The position numbers were made by a program, and so were the translations under genes. Under the pieces are notes generated by a model, which was not told the origin of the DNA, did no database searches, and worked only from the letters and a program-made list of their open reading frames with translations. A stretch of DNA of 6,005 nucleotides from Prevotellaceae bacterium UBA1720 (GTDB lineage: Bacteria; Bacteroidota; Bacteroidia; Bacteroidales; Bacteroidaceae): positions 15,789 to 21,793 of the forward strand of contig DCIS01000100.1 in NCBI GenBank assembly GCA_002317475.1, in the 5' to 3' direction. Positions 1 through 5,783 of this stretch are shown here, piece by piece. Each line of letters opens with the position of its first letter. The stretch's first letter is position 1.

Positions 1-165
1 GTAGGAACGGTTTTGAAGAAAGGTCCTAAGAAGTGGACTGATGTCAGTGCCCAGGTCGTAGCTGATTATCAGCAGGAATGCGAGAAACAGTATGTGGCTG
101 AATTGCGTAAGCGCTATACCGTCGAAGTGTATAAGGATGTACTCGATACGGTAAACAACCACTAA
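1..165 (+). CDS. SurA/PpiC-type peptidyl-prolyl isomerase, C-terminal end (5' truncated by window)
   Basis: The reading frame is open from base 1 to a TAA at 163-165, giving the last 54 residues of a protein that starts upstream. The visible tail has the pattern KKWTDV, then ADYQQECEKQYV, then ELRKRYTVEVYKDVL. This matches the C-terminal helix and closing strand of Bacteroidota SurA-like parvulins (a DYQ...E...W/Y-V...LRKKY-V-V...VL signature, recalled from the family rather than searched). Members are periplasmic folding factors for outer-membrane proteins. No catalytic parvulin domain lies inside the window, so activity cannot be judged. It lies 73 bases upstream of a second SurA-like gene on the same strand, so the two are probably tandem relatives in one locus. 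The frame and C-terminus are certain; the family call rests on a short tail. Confidence 0.8.
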   Translation, partial: VGTVLKKGPKKWTDVSAQVVADYQQECEKQYVAELRKRYTVEVYKDVLDTVNNH

Positions 166-238
166 CAGTTCGAGGTTTCGTGTGTTGGCATTATTTGTTC
201 TATATTTAAAAATCTTCATTGCATAATATTTACTTACG

Positions 239-1597
239 ATGCGATATCTGTTAAGTTTAGTTTTTGCTTTTGCATCTCTGTGCTCGTGGGCTCAGAGTAA
301 TGTCGTTGATGAGGTTATCTGGGTAGTTGGTTCAGAGGCTATTCTGAAGAGCGATGTTGAGAGTATGCGTTCTGAGCCTGACTGGAATAAGATTCAAGGC
401 AATCCCTATTGCGTTATCCCTGAGCGTATTGCTATTCAGAAACTCTTCCTTCATCAGGCAGAGATTGATAGTATCGAGGTTACTGACCAAGATGTTAATC
501 AAATGGTTGAACAGCAGGTTAACGATTGGGTGATGCGTGCTGGATCAAAGGAAAAGCTGGAGGAGTACATGAACTCGTCTATTACGCAGATCCGTGAGGA
601 GATGTTTGAATCGCTTAGAAACCAGAGCCTTGTGGAACGCATGCAACAGAAGTTGACAGGTGATGTCAAAGTTACTCCTGCAGAGGTGCGTCGTCATTTC
701 AAGGATCTTCCAGAAGACAGTCTGCCTTATATCAACACTCAGGTGGAGGTGGAGATTCTGATTAAGCAGCCTCAGATTCGCCAAGAGGAAATAGACCGTG
801 TAAAAGATGCCTTGCGTGGTTACTCAGAACGTGTTACCAGTGGTGAGATATCCTTTGGTAATCTGGCACGTATGTACAGTCAGGATGATTCTCGTAGACA
901 AGGTGGCGAACTGCCCTATTTTAGCAAGATGGAACTGGATCCAGCCTTTGCTAACGTAGCCTTTGCCTTGAGTGATACGAAGAAGGTCAGCAAGGTTGTA
1001 GAGTCTGAATTTGGCTATCATATTATTCAGTTGGTTGACAAGAATGGCGAAAAGATTAAATGCCGCCATATCTTGCTGAAGCCTGAAGTTAATCAGGAGG
1101 ATGTGGATACTTGTCTCTCTCGTCTTGACACGTTGGCTGAAGATATCCGTAAGGAATTGGTTACCTTTGAGGAGGCTGCTGCAAGAATCAGTGACGACAA
1201 GGACACGCGCAATAATCATGGTTTGATGTCAAAGATTATTGCAACGGATCAAGGTCGCGAACGCACTTCTCGATTTACCATGAGTGAGTTGGCTGATGAG
1301 TCTCCCGAAGTGGCTCAGGTTGTTAATGACATGGAGATTGGTGAGATATCCAAACCTTTCCAGATGATTAACGGCAAGGGAAAGACCGTATGTGCTATCG
1401 TAAAGTTGAAGTCTCGCATCAAGGCACATAGAGCAAACATGCAGGAGGATTTTCAGGTCCTGCGTGATGTAGTGATGGCCAAAAAGAGACAGGAAGTACT
1501 GGACAAGTGGATACGAGAGAAGCAGCGTACGACTTATGTACGTATCAACGAGGAATGGCGCGATTGTGAGTTCCAGTATCCAGGATGGGTGAAGTAA
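239..1597 (+). CDS. surA: SurA-like periplasmic chaperone / peptidyl-prolyl isomerase with two parvulin domains
   Basis: This 452-residue secreted protein is predicted to escort outer-membrane proteins through the periplasm. Residues 1-18 are a Sec signal peptide (short basic start, hydrophobic core, likely cleavage after CSWA). Residues 20-160 form the SurA N-terminal chaperone region, beginning DEVIWVVGSEAILKSDV. Parvulin domain 1 spans about 168-268, with QGGELPYFSK (221-230) and FGYHIIQL (258-265). Domain 2 spans about 273-392, opening with RHILLKP (276-282). A basic C-terminal segment ends in a short motif, CEFQYPGWVK, that I recall as conserved in Bacteroidales homologues. Domain 1 has Glu172 where parvulins usually have the first His but keeps His261. 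Domain 2 keeps His277 but lacks the second His (Ala386 by alignment). Prolyl isomerase activity is therefore doubtful and a chaperone role more likely. The ATG at 239 is chosen because it places the signal peptide exactly at the N-terminus. The next gene starts 9 bases downstream, which implies cotranscription. The symbol means SurA-like, not proven orthology. Confidence 0.92.
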   Translation: MRYLLSLVFAFASLCSWAQSNVVDEVIWVVGSEAILKSDVESMRSEPDWNKIQGNPYCVIPERIAIQKLFLHQAEIDSIEVTDQDVNQMVEQQVNDWVMRAGSKEKLEEYMNSSITQIREEMFESLRNQSLVERMQQKLTGDVKVTPAEVRRHFKDLPEDSLPYINTQVEVEILIKQPQIRQEEIDRVKDALRGYSERVTSGEISFGNLARMYSQDDSRRQGGELPYFSKMELDPAFANVAFALSDTKKVSKVVESEFGYHIIQLVDKNGEKIKCRHILLKPEVNQEDVDTCLSRLDTLAEDIRKELVTFEEAAARISDDKDTRNNHGLMSKIIATDQGRERTSRFTMSELADESPEVAQVVNDMEIGEISKPFQMINGKGKTVCAIVKLKSRIKAHRANMQEDFQVLRDVVMAKKRQEVLDKWIREKQRTTYVRINEEWRDCEFQYPGWVK

Positions 1598-1606
1598 GAG
1601 GTTTAG

Positions 1607-3376
1607 ATGCGTAGGGGCGTATACTTTCTTTTTTCATTGTTTCTCGGTGTACTTACGTTTTCGTGGGCGTTTACTCCGGAGGTGGCAGAGTTTGATGTTA
1701 CGGTAGATCTATCTGATCTTCTGTTCACACCAAGTGCTGCTGAGAAACCTGCAAACTCCCCTGCACCAAAAGACAAAAAAGATGATCAGGTGCACCTCTT
1801 GCATGCTGATCGTCTATACTATAATATCTACACACGACGTGATGCACAGATACTCGTGGGAGATGTGCAGTTCGAACATCAAGGTACATTGATGTTCTGT
1901 GACAGTGCGTTGTACTATCAGGAAACCAAGTCTTTTGATGCTTTCGGCAATGTCAGGATGAAGCAGGGTGATACCCTTACTTTGACTGGCGAAGTTCTTT
2001 ACTATAACGGTATTGAGCAGAAAGCCCGCATGAGTGGACATGAGGTGCTCCTGAAGCATCGTGATACCTATTTGTATACGGACAGTCTTGTCTATGATAA
2101 GTTGTTTGGAGTAGGGTATTTCCCAGATCGTGGTAGATTGATTGATCAGGGAAATCAACTGACGAGTGACTATGGTTCGTATACACCCAGTACGCGTCAG
2201 GCTGTGTTCAACTTCAACGTTCGTCTGATCAATCCTCTTCCCCCTGAACCGGTAAAGTCTGAGTTGCTGAGTGATACCTTGTATTACAATACGGGTTCGG
2301 GGTTGGCACACGTCGTGGGTCCTTCCAATATCACGCAAGGAACGACCTTGATATACACGGAGAATGGTTATTATGATTCCAACAATGACTTCTCTTATTT
2401 GCTCAACCGTTCACATGTCAATTATGTCTCGAAGAGAATAGAAGGTGACAGTCTGAACTATGATGGAAGCACAAAGATTAGCAAGGGATATGGTCAGGTA
2501 ATCTATGACGATTTTGCCAACAAGAATAGATTCATTGGTAATTATCTCCTGTATAATGACAGCACAGGATATGCTGAGGCTGCAGATAGTGCCCTATGCG
2601 TGGATTACTCTCAGCGTGACACCCTTTGGGCACATTCTGACTCCATAAAGATGTTCACGTATCATCTGGATACAGATAGTATGTATCGTATGGTACATGC
2701 CTATAACAAGGTACGAATCTATCGTTTGGATATGCAGGCCGTCTGTGATTCAATGGTACATTCTGGCAAGGATTCCTGTATCACTATGTTCAAGGATCCT
2801 ATCCTCTGGCAACAAGGTGAACAAGTTCTGGGTGAAGTGATCCAGGCATGGACTAATGATTCTACTTTGGACAGTATACATGTCGTCAATCAGGCACTTT
2901 TGGTGGAAAGAATGGACAGTCTACATTATAATCAAGTGGCCAGTCGAGAGATGTATTCCTATTTTGACGAGAATGGCGAGGTATATTTGAATCAAGCTGT
3001 AGGTAATGTGCTCGTCAATTACTATCCTTTGGATGATGACTCCTTGATGATTGGAATGATACATGCTGAAAGTACCGATTTGAAACTATACCTCAAAGAC
3101 CGCCAGGTTCAGAAGATATGGATGCCCAGTACTAATGGTATGTTCTATCCTGTGGAGAAGACTTCGCCCAAGGATCGTTTCCTGCCCACCTTTGCATGGT
3201 TCGACTATGTTCGTCCAAAGGACAAAAACGACATCTTTAACTGGGTTCCCAAAAAAGAGGGTACGAAGTTGAAAGAGAGCGTGACACACCAAGCCCCAAC
3301 TCAGAAACTGGATGCGCTACGCAAGAATGTGCAGATGAAGAAAGAAGCATCTGGCAATGTTTCATTAACCAAATAA
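1607..3376 (+). CDS. OstA-like (LptA/LptD jellyroll superfamily) protein, probable LPS transport
   Basis: This 589-residue exported protein is predicted to act in lipopolysaccharide transport across the periplasm. Residues 1-21 are a signal peptide (MRRG, a hydrophobic core, then FSWA). A Pro/Lys/Ala linker follows at about 43-60. From about residue 65 the protein is a series of OstA-type strand pairs of the form (D/G)-S/T-L-x-Y-Y/D/N, about 12 residues, then a G-x-V-x-strand. Examples are HADRLYYN (66-73), CDSALYYQ (98-105), TGEVLYYN (127-134), TDSLVYDK (158-165), SDTLYYNT (222-229) and GDSLNYDG (280-287), with weaker copies to about residue 500. A C-terminal motif, FAWFDYVRPKDKNDIFNW (529-546), resembles one I recall in Bacteroidales homologues. 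There is no C-terminal beta-barrel like that of LptD, and the protein is far longer than enterobacterial LptA (about 185 residues). It lies 9 bases after the SurA-like gene, echoing the lptD-surA pairing of E. coli. The superfamily is clear; the exact role is inference. Confidence 0.88.
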   Translation: MRRGVYFLFSLFLGVLTFSWAFTPEVAEFDVTVDLSDLLFTPSAAEKPANSPAPKDKKDDQVHLLHADRLYYNIYTRRDAQILVGDVQFEHQGTLMFCDSALYYQETKSFDAFGNVRMKQGDTLTLTGEVLYYNGIEQKARMSGHEVLLKHRDTYLYTDSLVYDKLFGVGYFPDRGRLIDQGNQLTSDYGSYTPSTRQAVFNFNVRLINPLPPEPVKSELLSDTLYYNTGSGLAHVVGPSNITQGTTLIYTENGYYDSNNDFSYLLNRSHVNYVSKRIEGDSLNYDGSTKISKGYGQVIYDDFANKNRFIGNYLLYNDSTGYAEAADSALCVDYSQRDTLWAHSDSIKMFTYHLDTDSMYRMVHAYNKVRIYRLDMQAVCDSMVHSGKDSCITMFKDPILWQQGEQVLGEVIQAWTNDSTLDSIHVVNQALLVERMDSLHYNQVASREMYSYFDENGEVYLNQAVGNVLVNYYPLDDDSLMIGMIHAESTDLKLYLKDRQVQKIWMPSTNGMFYPVEKTSPKDRFLPTFAWFDYVRPKDKNDIFNWVPKKEGTKLKESVTHQAPTQKLDALRKNVQMKKEASGNVSLTK

Positions 3377-3385
3377 GAGACTGTC

Positions 3386-3685
3386 ATGGGAATGTTTACG
3401 ACCAGGATGCCCCGCAAATACCGTCGGGTTTCCATATATACAAACGAGCGTAAGGAGAATCTGCAGAAACTTGTCGATCGTGTAAAGCGTGAGCAGGGTG
3501 AACTCCCCGACCAACCTTATGACATCACAGACAGGTTCAAGGGTAAGTTCTCTAAGTATACTCCCCATGCACAGCGTGCCCAGGAAGGTAGAAAGTTGGC
3601 ATGGCCTGTTATCATAATGATCATCTTTGCCCTTCTGCTTGTTTGGTATTTCCTGCAGACGGGTCATTTGTATGGAAGGCATTAA
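3386..3685 (+). CDS. Small basic membrane protein with one C-terminal transmembrane helix, function unknown
   Basis: This is a 99-residue protein that I cannot assign to a named function. Residues 1-70 are strongly basic and polar (RMPRKYRRV near the start, then a probable helix at about 20-38 rich in Lys, Arg and Glu) and have no signal peptide. Residues 72-90 form a hydrophobic helix, LAWPVIIMIIFALLLVWYF, preceded by RK and followed by only about nine residues. By the positive-inside rule the basic domain should be cytoplasmic, with the short tail outside. The coding region sits 9 bases after the OstA-like gene and on the same strand, so it is real and probably cotranscribed. I recall similar small proteins beginning MFxxRxPR between OstA-like and mutL genes in Bacteroidales. 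If so, the true start could be the second Met at 3392 (MFTTRMPR). Neither start has a strong Shine-Dalgarno sequence. A role in envelope biogenesis is inferred from its neighbours only. Confidence 0.85.
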   Translation: MGMFTTRMPRKYRRVSIYTNERKENLQKLVDRVKREQGELPDQPYDITDRFKGKFSKYTPHAQRAQEGRKLAWPVIIMIIFALLLVWYFLQTGHLYGRH

Positions 3686-3704
3686 CCTTTATGTCAAGGT
3701 CTTG

Positions 3705-3748
3705 AATAAACCTCGTTAAACTCCTCAATAACACTCGATTAACTCCTT
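3705..3748 (+). repeat. Imperfect 22-base tandem repeat in the mutL leader
   Basis: Two adjacent 22-base units (3705-3726 and 3727-3748) match at 17 of 22 positions. Both begin AATAA, share a central CTCG (3712-3715 is CTCG in unit 1 as CTCGTTAAACTCCT; 3734-3737 in unit 2 as CTCGATTAACTCCT) and end in AACTCCT. A partial third end, ATTCCTC (3749-3755), directly abuts the mutL ATG. The leader is therefore rich in CTCCT/TCCTC, the same sense as the 16S anti-Shine-Dalgarno core, and has no Shine-Dalgarno sequence. I see no Bacteroidota promoter (TAnnTTTG) in this 70-base gap. Function is unknown; it could be a simple duplication. Confidence 0.6.
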
Positions 3749-3755
3749 ATTCCTC

Positions 3756-5669
3756 ATGGCTGATATCATTCAACTTCTCCCCGAAACCGTTGCCAATCAA
3801 ATCGCTGCAGGCGAGGTGGTTCAGCAGGCCTCTTCCGTGATAAAGGAATTGGTGGAGAATGCTGTTGATGCTGGAGCAACGCATGTGGATATTTCTATCG
3901 TGGACAGTGGAAAGACGCTGATACAGGTAATAGACAATGGAAAGGGTATGAGTCAGACTGATGCACGTATGGCTTTTGAACGTCATGCCACCAGCAAGAT
4001 TCGTAAGGCTGAGGATGTCTATGCCTTGCACACTATGGGGTTCCGTGGTGAGGCCTTGCCAAGTATTGCTGCTGTCTCGCATGTGGTTCTGCGTACCAGA
4101 CAAGCAGACCAACAACTCGGCACGAAGGTCTGTCTTGAGGGTGGTGAATTGATCAGTCAGGAACATGACATGTGTCAGGTCGGGACTAGTTTTGCGGTGA
4201 GTAATCTCTTCTTCAACTTGCCTGCGCGTCGCGCCAACCTGCTCAATCACTCCAAGTCAGAGCATCGCTATATCATCCAGGAGTTCGAACGTATGGCATT
4301 GGTTAATCCTTCTGTAGGTTTTACGTTCTACAATAACGGAACCATTGTCCATGATCTCCCTGTTTCCAACGTTCTTCAGCGTATCGTCAACCTGTTTGGC
4401 AAGAAGGTTTACAGTCAGTTGCTTCCTGTTGAGGTGGAAACTTCGCTCTGCAAGATCAGTGGATTTGTGGGCAGGCCAGATATGGCGCGCAAGAAAGGAG
4501 CGCTTCAATACCTTTTTGTCAATGGTAGATACATGCGCCATCCCTATTTCCACAAGGCTGTATGTGAGGCATTTGAGGACTTGATCCCTGAGGGTGAGCA
4601 GGTTCCGTATTTCCTGTATTTTACGGTAGATCCCTCCAGTATTGATGTTAACATTTCGCCCTCCAAGACAGAGATAAACTTCCAGAACCAAAGTGCTATA
4701 TGGCAGATCATCATCTCTGTTATCAAGGAGTCTCTGGGTAAATACAATGCTGTACCTGTAATAGACTTCGACACAGAAGGCAGCCCCAGTGATATCCCTG
4801 TGTACAATCCTCAGACCACACGTCCTCAGCCAGCTCCAGAGGTGTCCTTTGACAACAGTTTCGACCCCTTTGCCTCGTCACAGGCCATGGCAGACACTTC
4901 TGCGCGAATGGAGGTCAAACCTTCGCATGCAACGTCGTTCAAACCTGGTGGTTCCTATGCAGGTGTTACCATACCTTCTCGTCAGCAAACGACTTTTGGT
5001 GGGAGTGCAGTCCCCTATCAATCAATGTCGGGTGTTCATCCTGATGAGGAATTGCCTTCAATGGAGTATGAATCCACAGGTCTGGAATCGTTGCAGGACA
5101 TGGAGAAAAGCAACGAATACTATCAGTATCGAGGACAATACATTTTCACGGCAGTAAGAAGTGGGTTGATGATCATTGATCAGCATCGTGCTCACATGCG
5201 CGTATTATATAATAGGTATAGAGCTACGATGGAGGGGCAGGCTACAGCTACACAAGGACTGCTTTTCCCTGAAATCATTCAACTATCCGCCTCGGATGCA
5301 GCTTTGATGGACTGCATCATGGACGATCTTCATAATCTCGGTTTTGATTTGAGCCCCTTGGGTGGAGGTTCCTTCTCAATCCTTGGTGTCCCTGCCTCGC
5401 TGGGTGGGGTAGAGCCAGTCTCTCTTCTGACTGAGATAGTGGAATCTGTGCGTGATTCGGGCAAGTCTGCCAAGGAGGATGTGCAACATCGTCTGGCATT
5501 GGCCATGTCCCGTCATGCGGCTCTTTCTATAGGCGAGGTGCTCAGCCGTCAAGAGATGGAATCCCTTGTTGGTGATCTTTTTGCTACGGATAACCCTAGT
5601 TTTGGCCCTGATGGTAAGGTTGTACTGAGTATTCTTCCTCAGGATAATATCGACAAACTATTCCGATAA
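3756..5669 (+). CDS. mutL: DNA mismatch repair protein MutL
   Basis: MutL is the cytoplasmic ATPase that links mismatch recognition by MutS to strand excision. The 637 residues are about normal for the family. Residues 1-330 are the GHKL ATPase: ELVENAVDAGA with Glu31 and Asn35, DNGKGM (60-65), ATSKI (78-82), GFRGEA (95-100), GTS (143-145), NLPARR (154-159), FVNGR (254-258) and Lys304. Residues 331-455 are a Ser/Pro/Gln-rich linker. Residues 456-637 are the dimerisation domain. There the endonuclease motif DQHA(x)2E(x)4E reads DQHRAHMRVLYN (475-486), with Met481 and Asn486 replacing both glutamates. The ACK and CPHGRP-type metal motifs are also absent (SRHAAL, FGPDGK). QGLLFP (500-505) sits where family members carry the beta-clamp-binding motif. 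Unusual ATPase residues are QAS at 24-26, in place of RPA, and Ser301 in place of the His of HPxK. The start is fixed by MADIIQLLP, the usual family N-terminus. It may be read through from the upstream envelope genes. Confidence 0.98.
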   Translation: MADIIQLLPETVANQIAAGEVVQQASSVIKELVENAVDAGATHVDISIVDSGKTLIQVIDNGKGMSQTDARMAFERHATSKIRKAEDVYALHTMGFRGEALPSIAAVSHVVLRTRQADQQLGTKVCLEGGELISQEHDMCQVGTSFAVSNLFFNLPARRANLLNHSKSEHRYIIQEFERMALVNPSVGFTFYNNGTIVHDLPVSNVLQRIVNLFGKKVYSQLLPVEVETSLCKISGFVGRPDMARKKGALQYLFVNGRYMRHPYFHKAVCEAFEDLIPEGEQVPYFLYFTVDPSSIDVNISPSKTEINFQNQSAIWQIIISVIKESLGKYNAVPVIDFDTEGSPSDIPVYNPQTTRPQPAPEVSFDNSFDPFASSQAMADTSARMEVKPSHATSFKPGGSYAGVTIPSRQQTTFGGSAVPYQSMSGVHPDEELPSMEYESTGLESLQDMEKSNEYYQYRGQYIFTAVRSGLMIIDQHRAHMRVLYNRYRATMEGQATATQGLLFPEIIQLSASDAALMDCIMDDLHNLGFDLSPLGGGSFSILGVPASLGGVEPVSLLTEIVESVRDSGKSAKEDVQHRLALAMSRHAALSIGEVLSRQEMESLVGDLFATDNPSFGPDGKVVLSILPQDNIDKLFR

Positions 5670-5707
5670 TTAGTCAAGGAACTCGTTTTTAATCATCATA
5701 GAATACA

Positions 5708-5727
5708 CAAAAGTGCGGTGCCTTTTG
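5708..5727. other. Short inverted repeat at the mutL/trpS junction
   Basis: CAAAAG (5708-5713) and CTTTTG (5722-5727) are perfect 6-base inverted arms around the 8-base loop TGCGGTGC. The right arm contains the TTTG of the trpS promoter -33 element. As RNA it would be a weak AT-rich hairpin after mutL, lacking a GC-rich stem directly followed by a U-run, so it is not a convincing intrinsic terminator. As DNA it could be a protein-binding site. The symmetry is real, but its meaning is uncertain and 6-base arms can arise by chance. Confidence 0.4.
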
Positions 5728-5755
5728 GTTAACGCGTTTTTTTTGCGTAACTTTG
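5724..5755 (+). promoter_or_regulatory. Bacteroidota-type sigma-ABfr promoter for trpS
   Basis: A TTTG (-33 element, 5724-5727) is followed by a 20-base spacer and then TAACTTTG (-7 element, 5748-5755). This is an exact fit to the primary-sigma-factor promoter described in Bacteroides (TTTG, 19-21 bases, TAnnTTTG). Transcription should begin about 5-8 bases after the -7 element, near 5760-5763. That leaves a 5' UTR of only about 20-25 A-rich bases before the trpS ATG, too short for a T-box or leader-peptide attenuator. It marks the start of a transcription unit separate from the mutL operon. Confidence 0.85.
5728..5751. other. Imperfect inverted repeat filling the trpS promoter spacer (possible operator)
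   Basis: The arms GTTAACGC (5728-5735) and GCGTAAC (5745-5751) are reverse complements apart from one extra A in the left arm. They flank a loop of G followed by eight T. The repeat starts directly after the -33 TTTG and its right arm overlaps the TAAC of the -7 element, so a protein bound here would block RNA polymerase. The T-run may instead simply bend or soften the spacer. The operator role is inference. Confidence 0.35.
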
Positions 5756-5783
5756 TATCGAAAATATAGACACATAGATAAAA

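Noticed and set aside
166..238. Possible weak promoter before the SurA-like gene: TTTC (176-179), 21 bases, TATATTTA (201-208)
   Set aside because: Both elements deviate from TTTG and TAnnTTTG, and AT-rich gaps give such matches easily. The gene may simply be cotranscribed with the upstream isomerase gene.
1814..2338. 174-codon open frame on the minus strand inside the OstA-like gene
   Set aside because: It is a shadow of a well-supported gene. Its product has no recognisable motif and its conceptual sequence is compositionally unlike a real protein.
3685..3700. ACCTT/AAGGT inverted repeat with a 6-base loop after the small membrane protein gene
   Set aside because: A 5-base stem without a following T-run is too weak to call a terminator, and the neighbouring bases allow competing pairings.
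3672..3719. 15-codon ORF (MEGINLYVKVLNKPR) overlapping the end of the small membrane protein gene
   Set aside because: It is too short, has no ribosome-binding context, and shows no composition or motif that separates it from chance.
3747..4250. 167-codon open frame on the minus strand over the mutL start
   Set aside because: It is antisense to the most conserved part of the MutL ATPase domain, so the open frame is explained by codon constraint on mutL.
5670..5727. Intrinsic terminator for mutL
   Set aside because: The only hairpin candidate is AT-rich with 6-base arms and is followed directly by promoter sequence, not a U-run after a GC stem. Termination may be Rho-dependent or leaky.
5761..5783. 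T-box or leader-peptide attenuator upstream of trpS
   Set aside because: The predicted transcript start leaves only about 20-25 bases before the ATG, with no room for either structure and no Trp-rich leader ORF.
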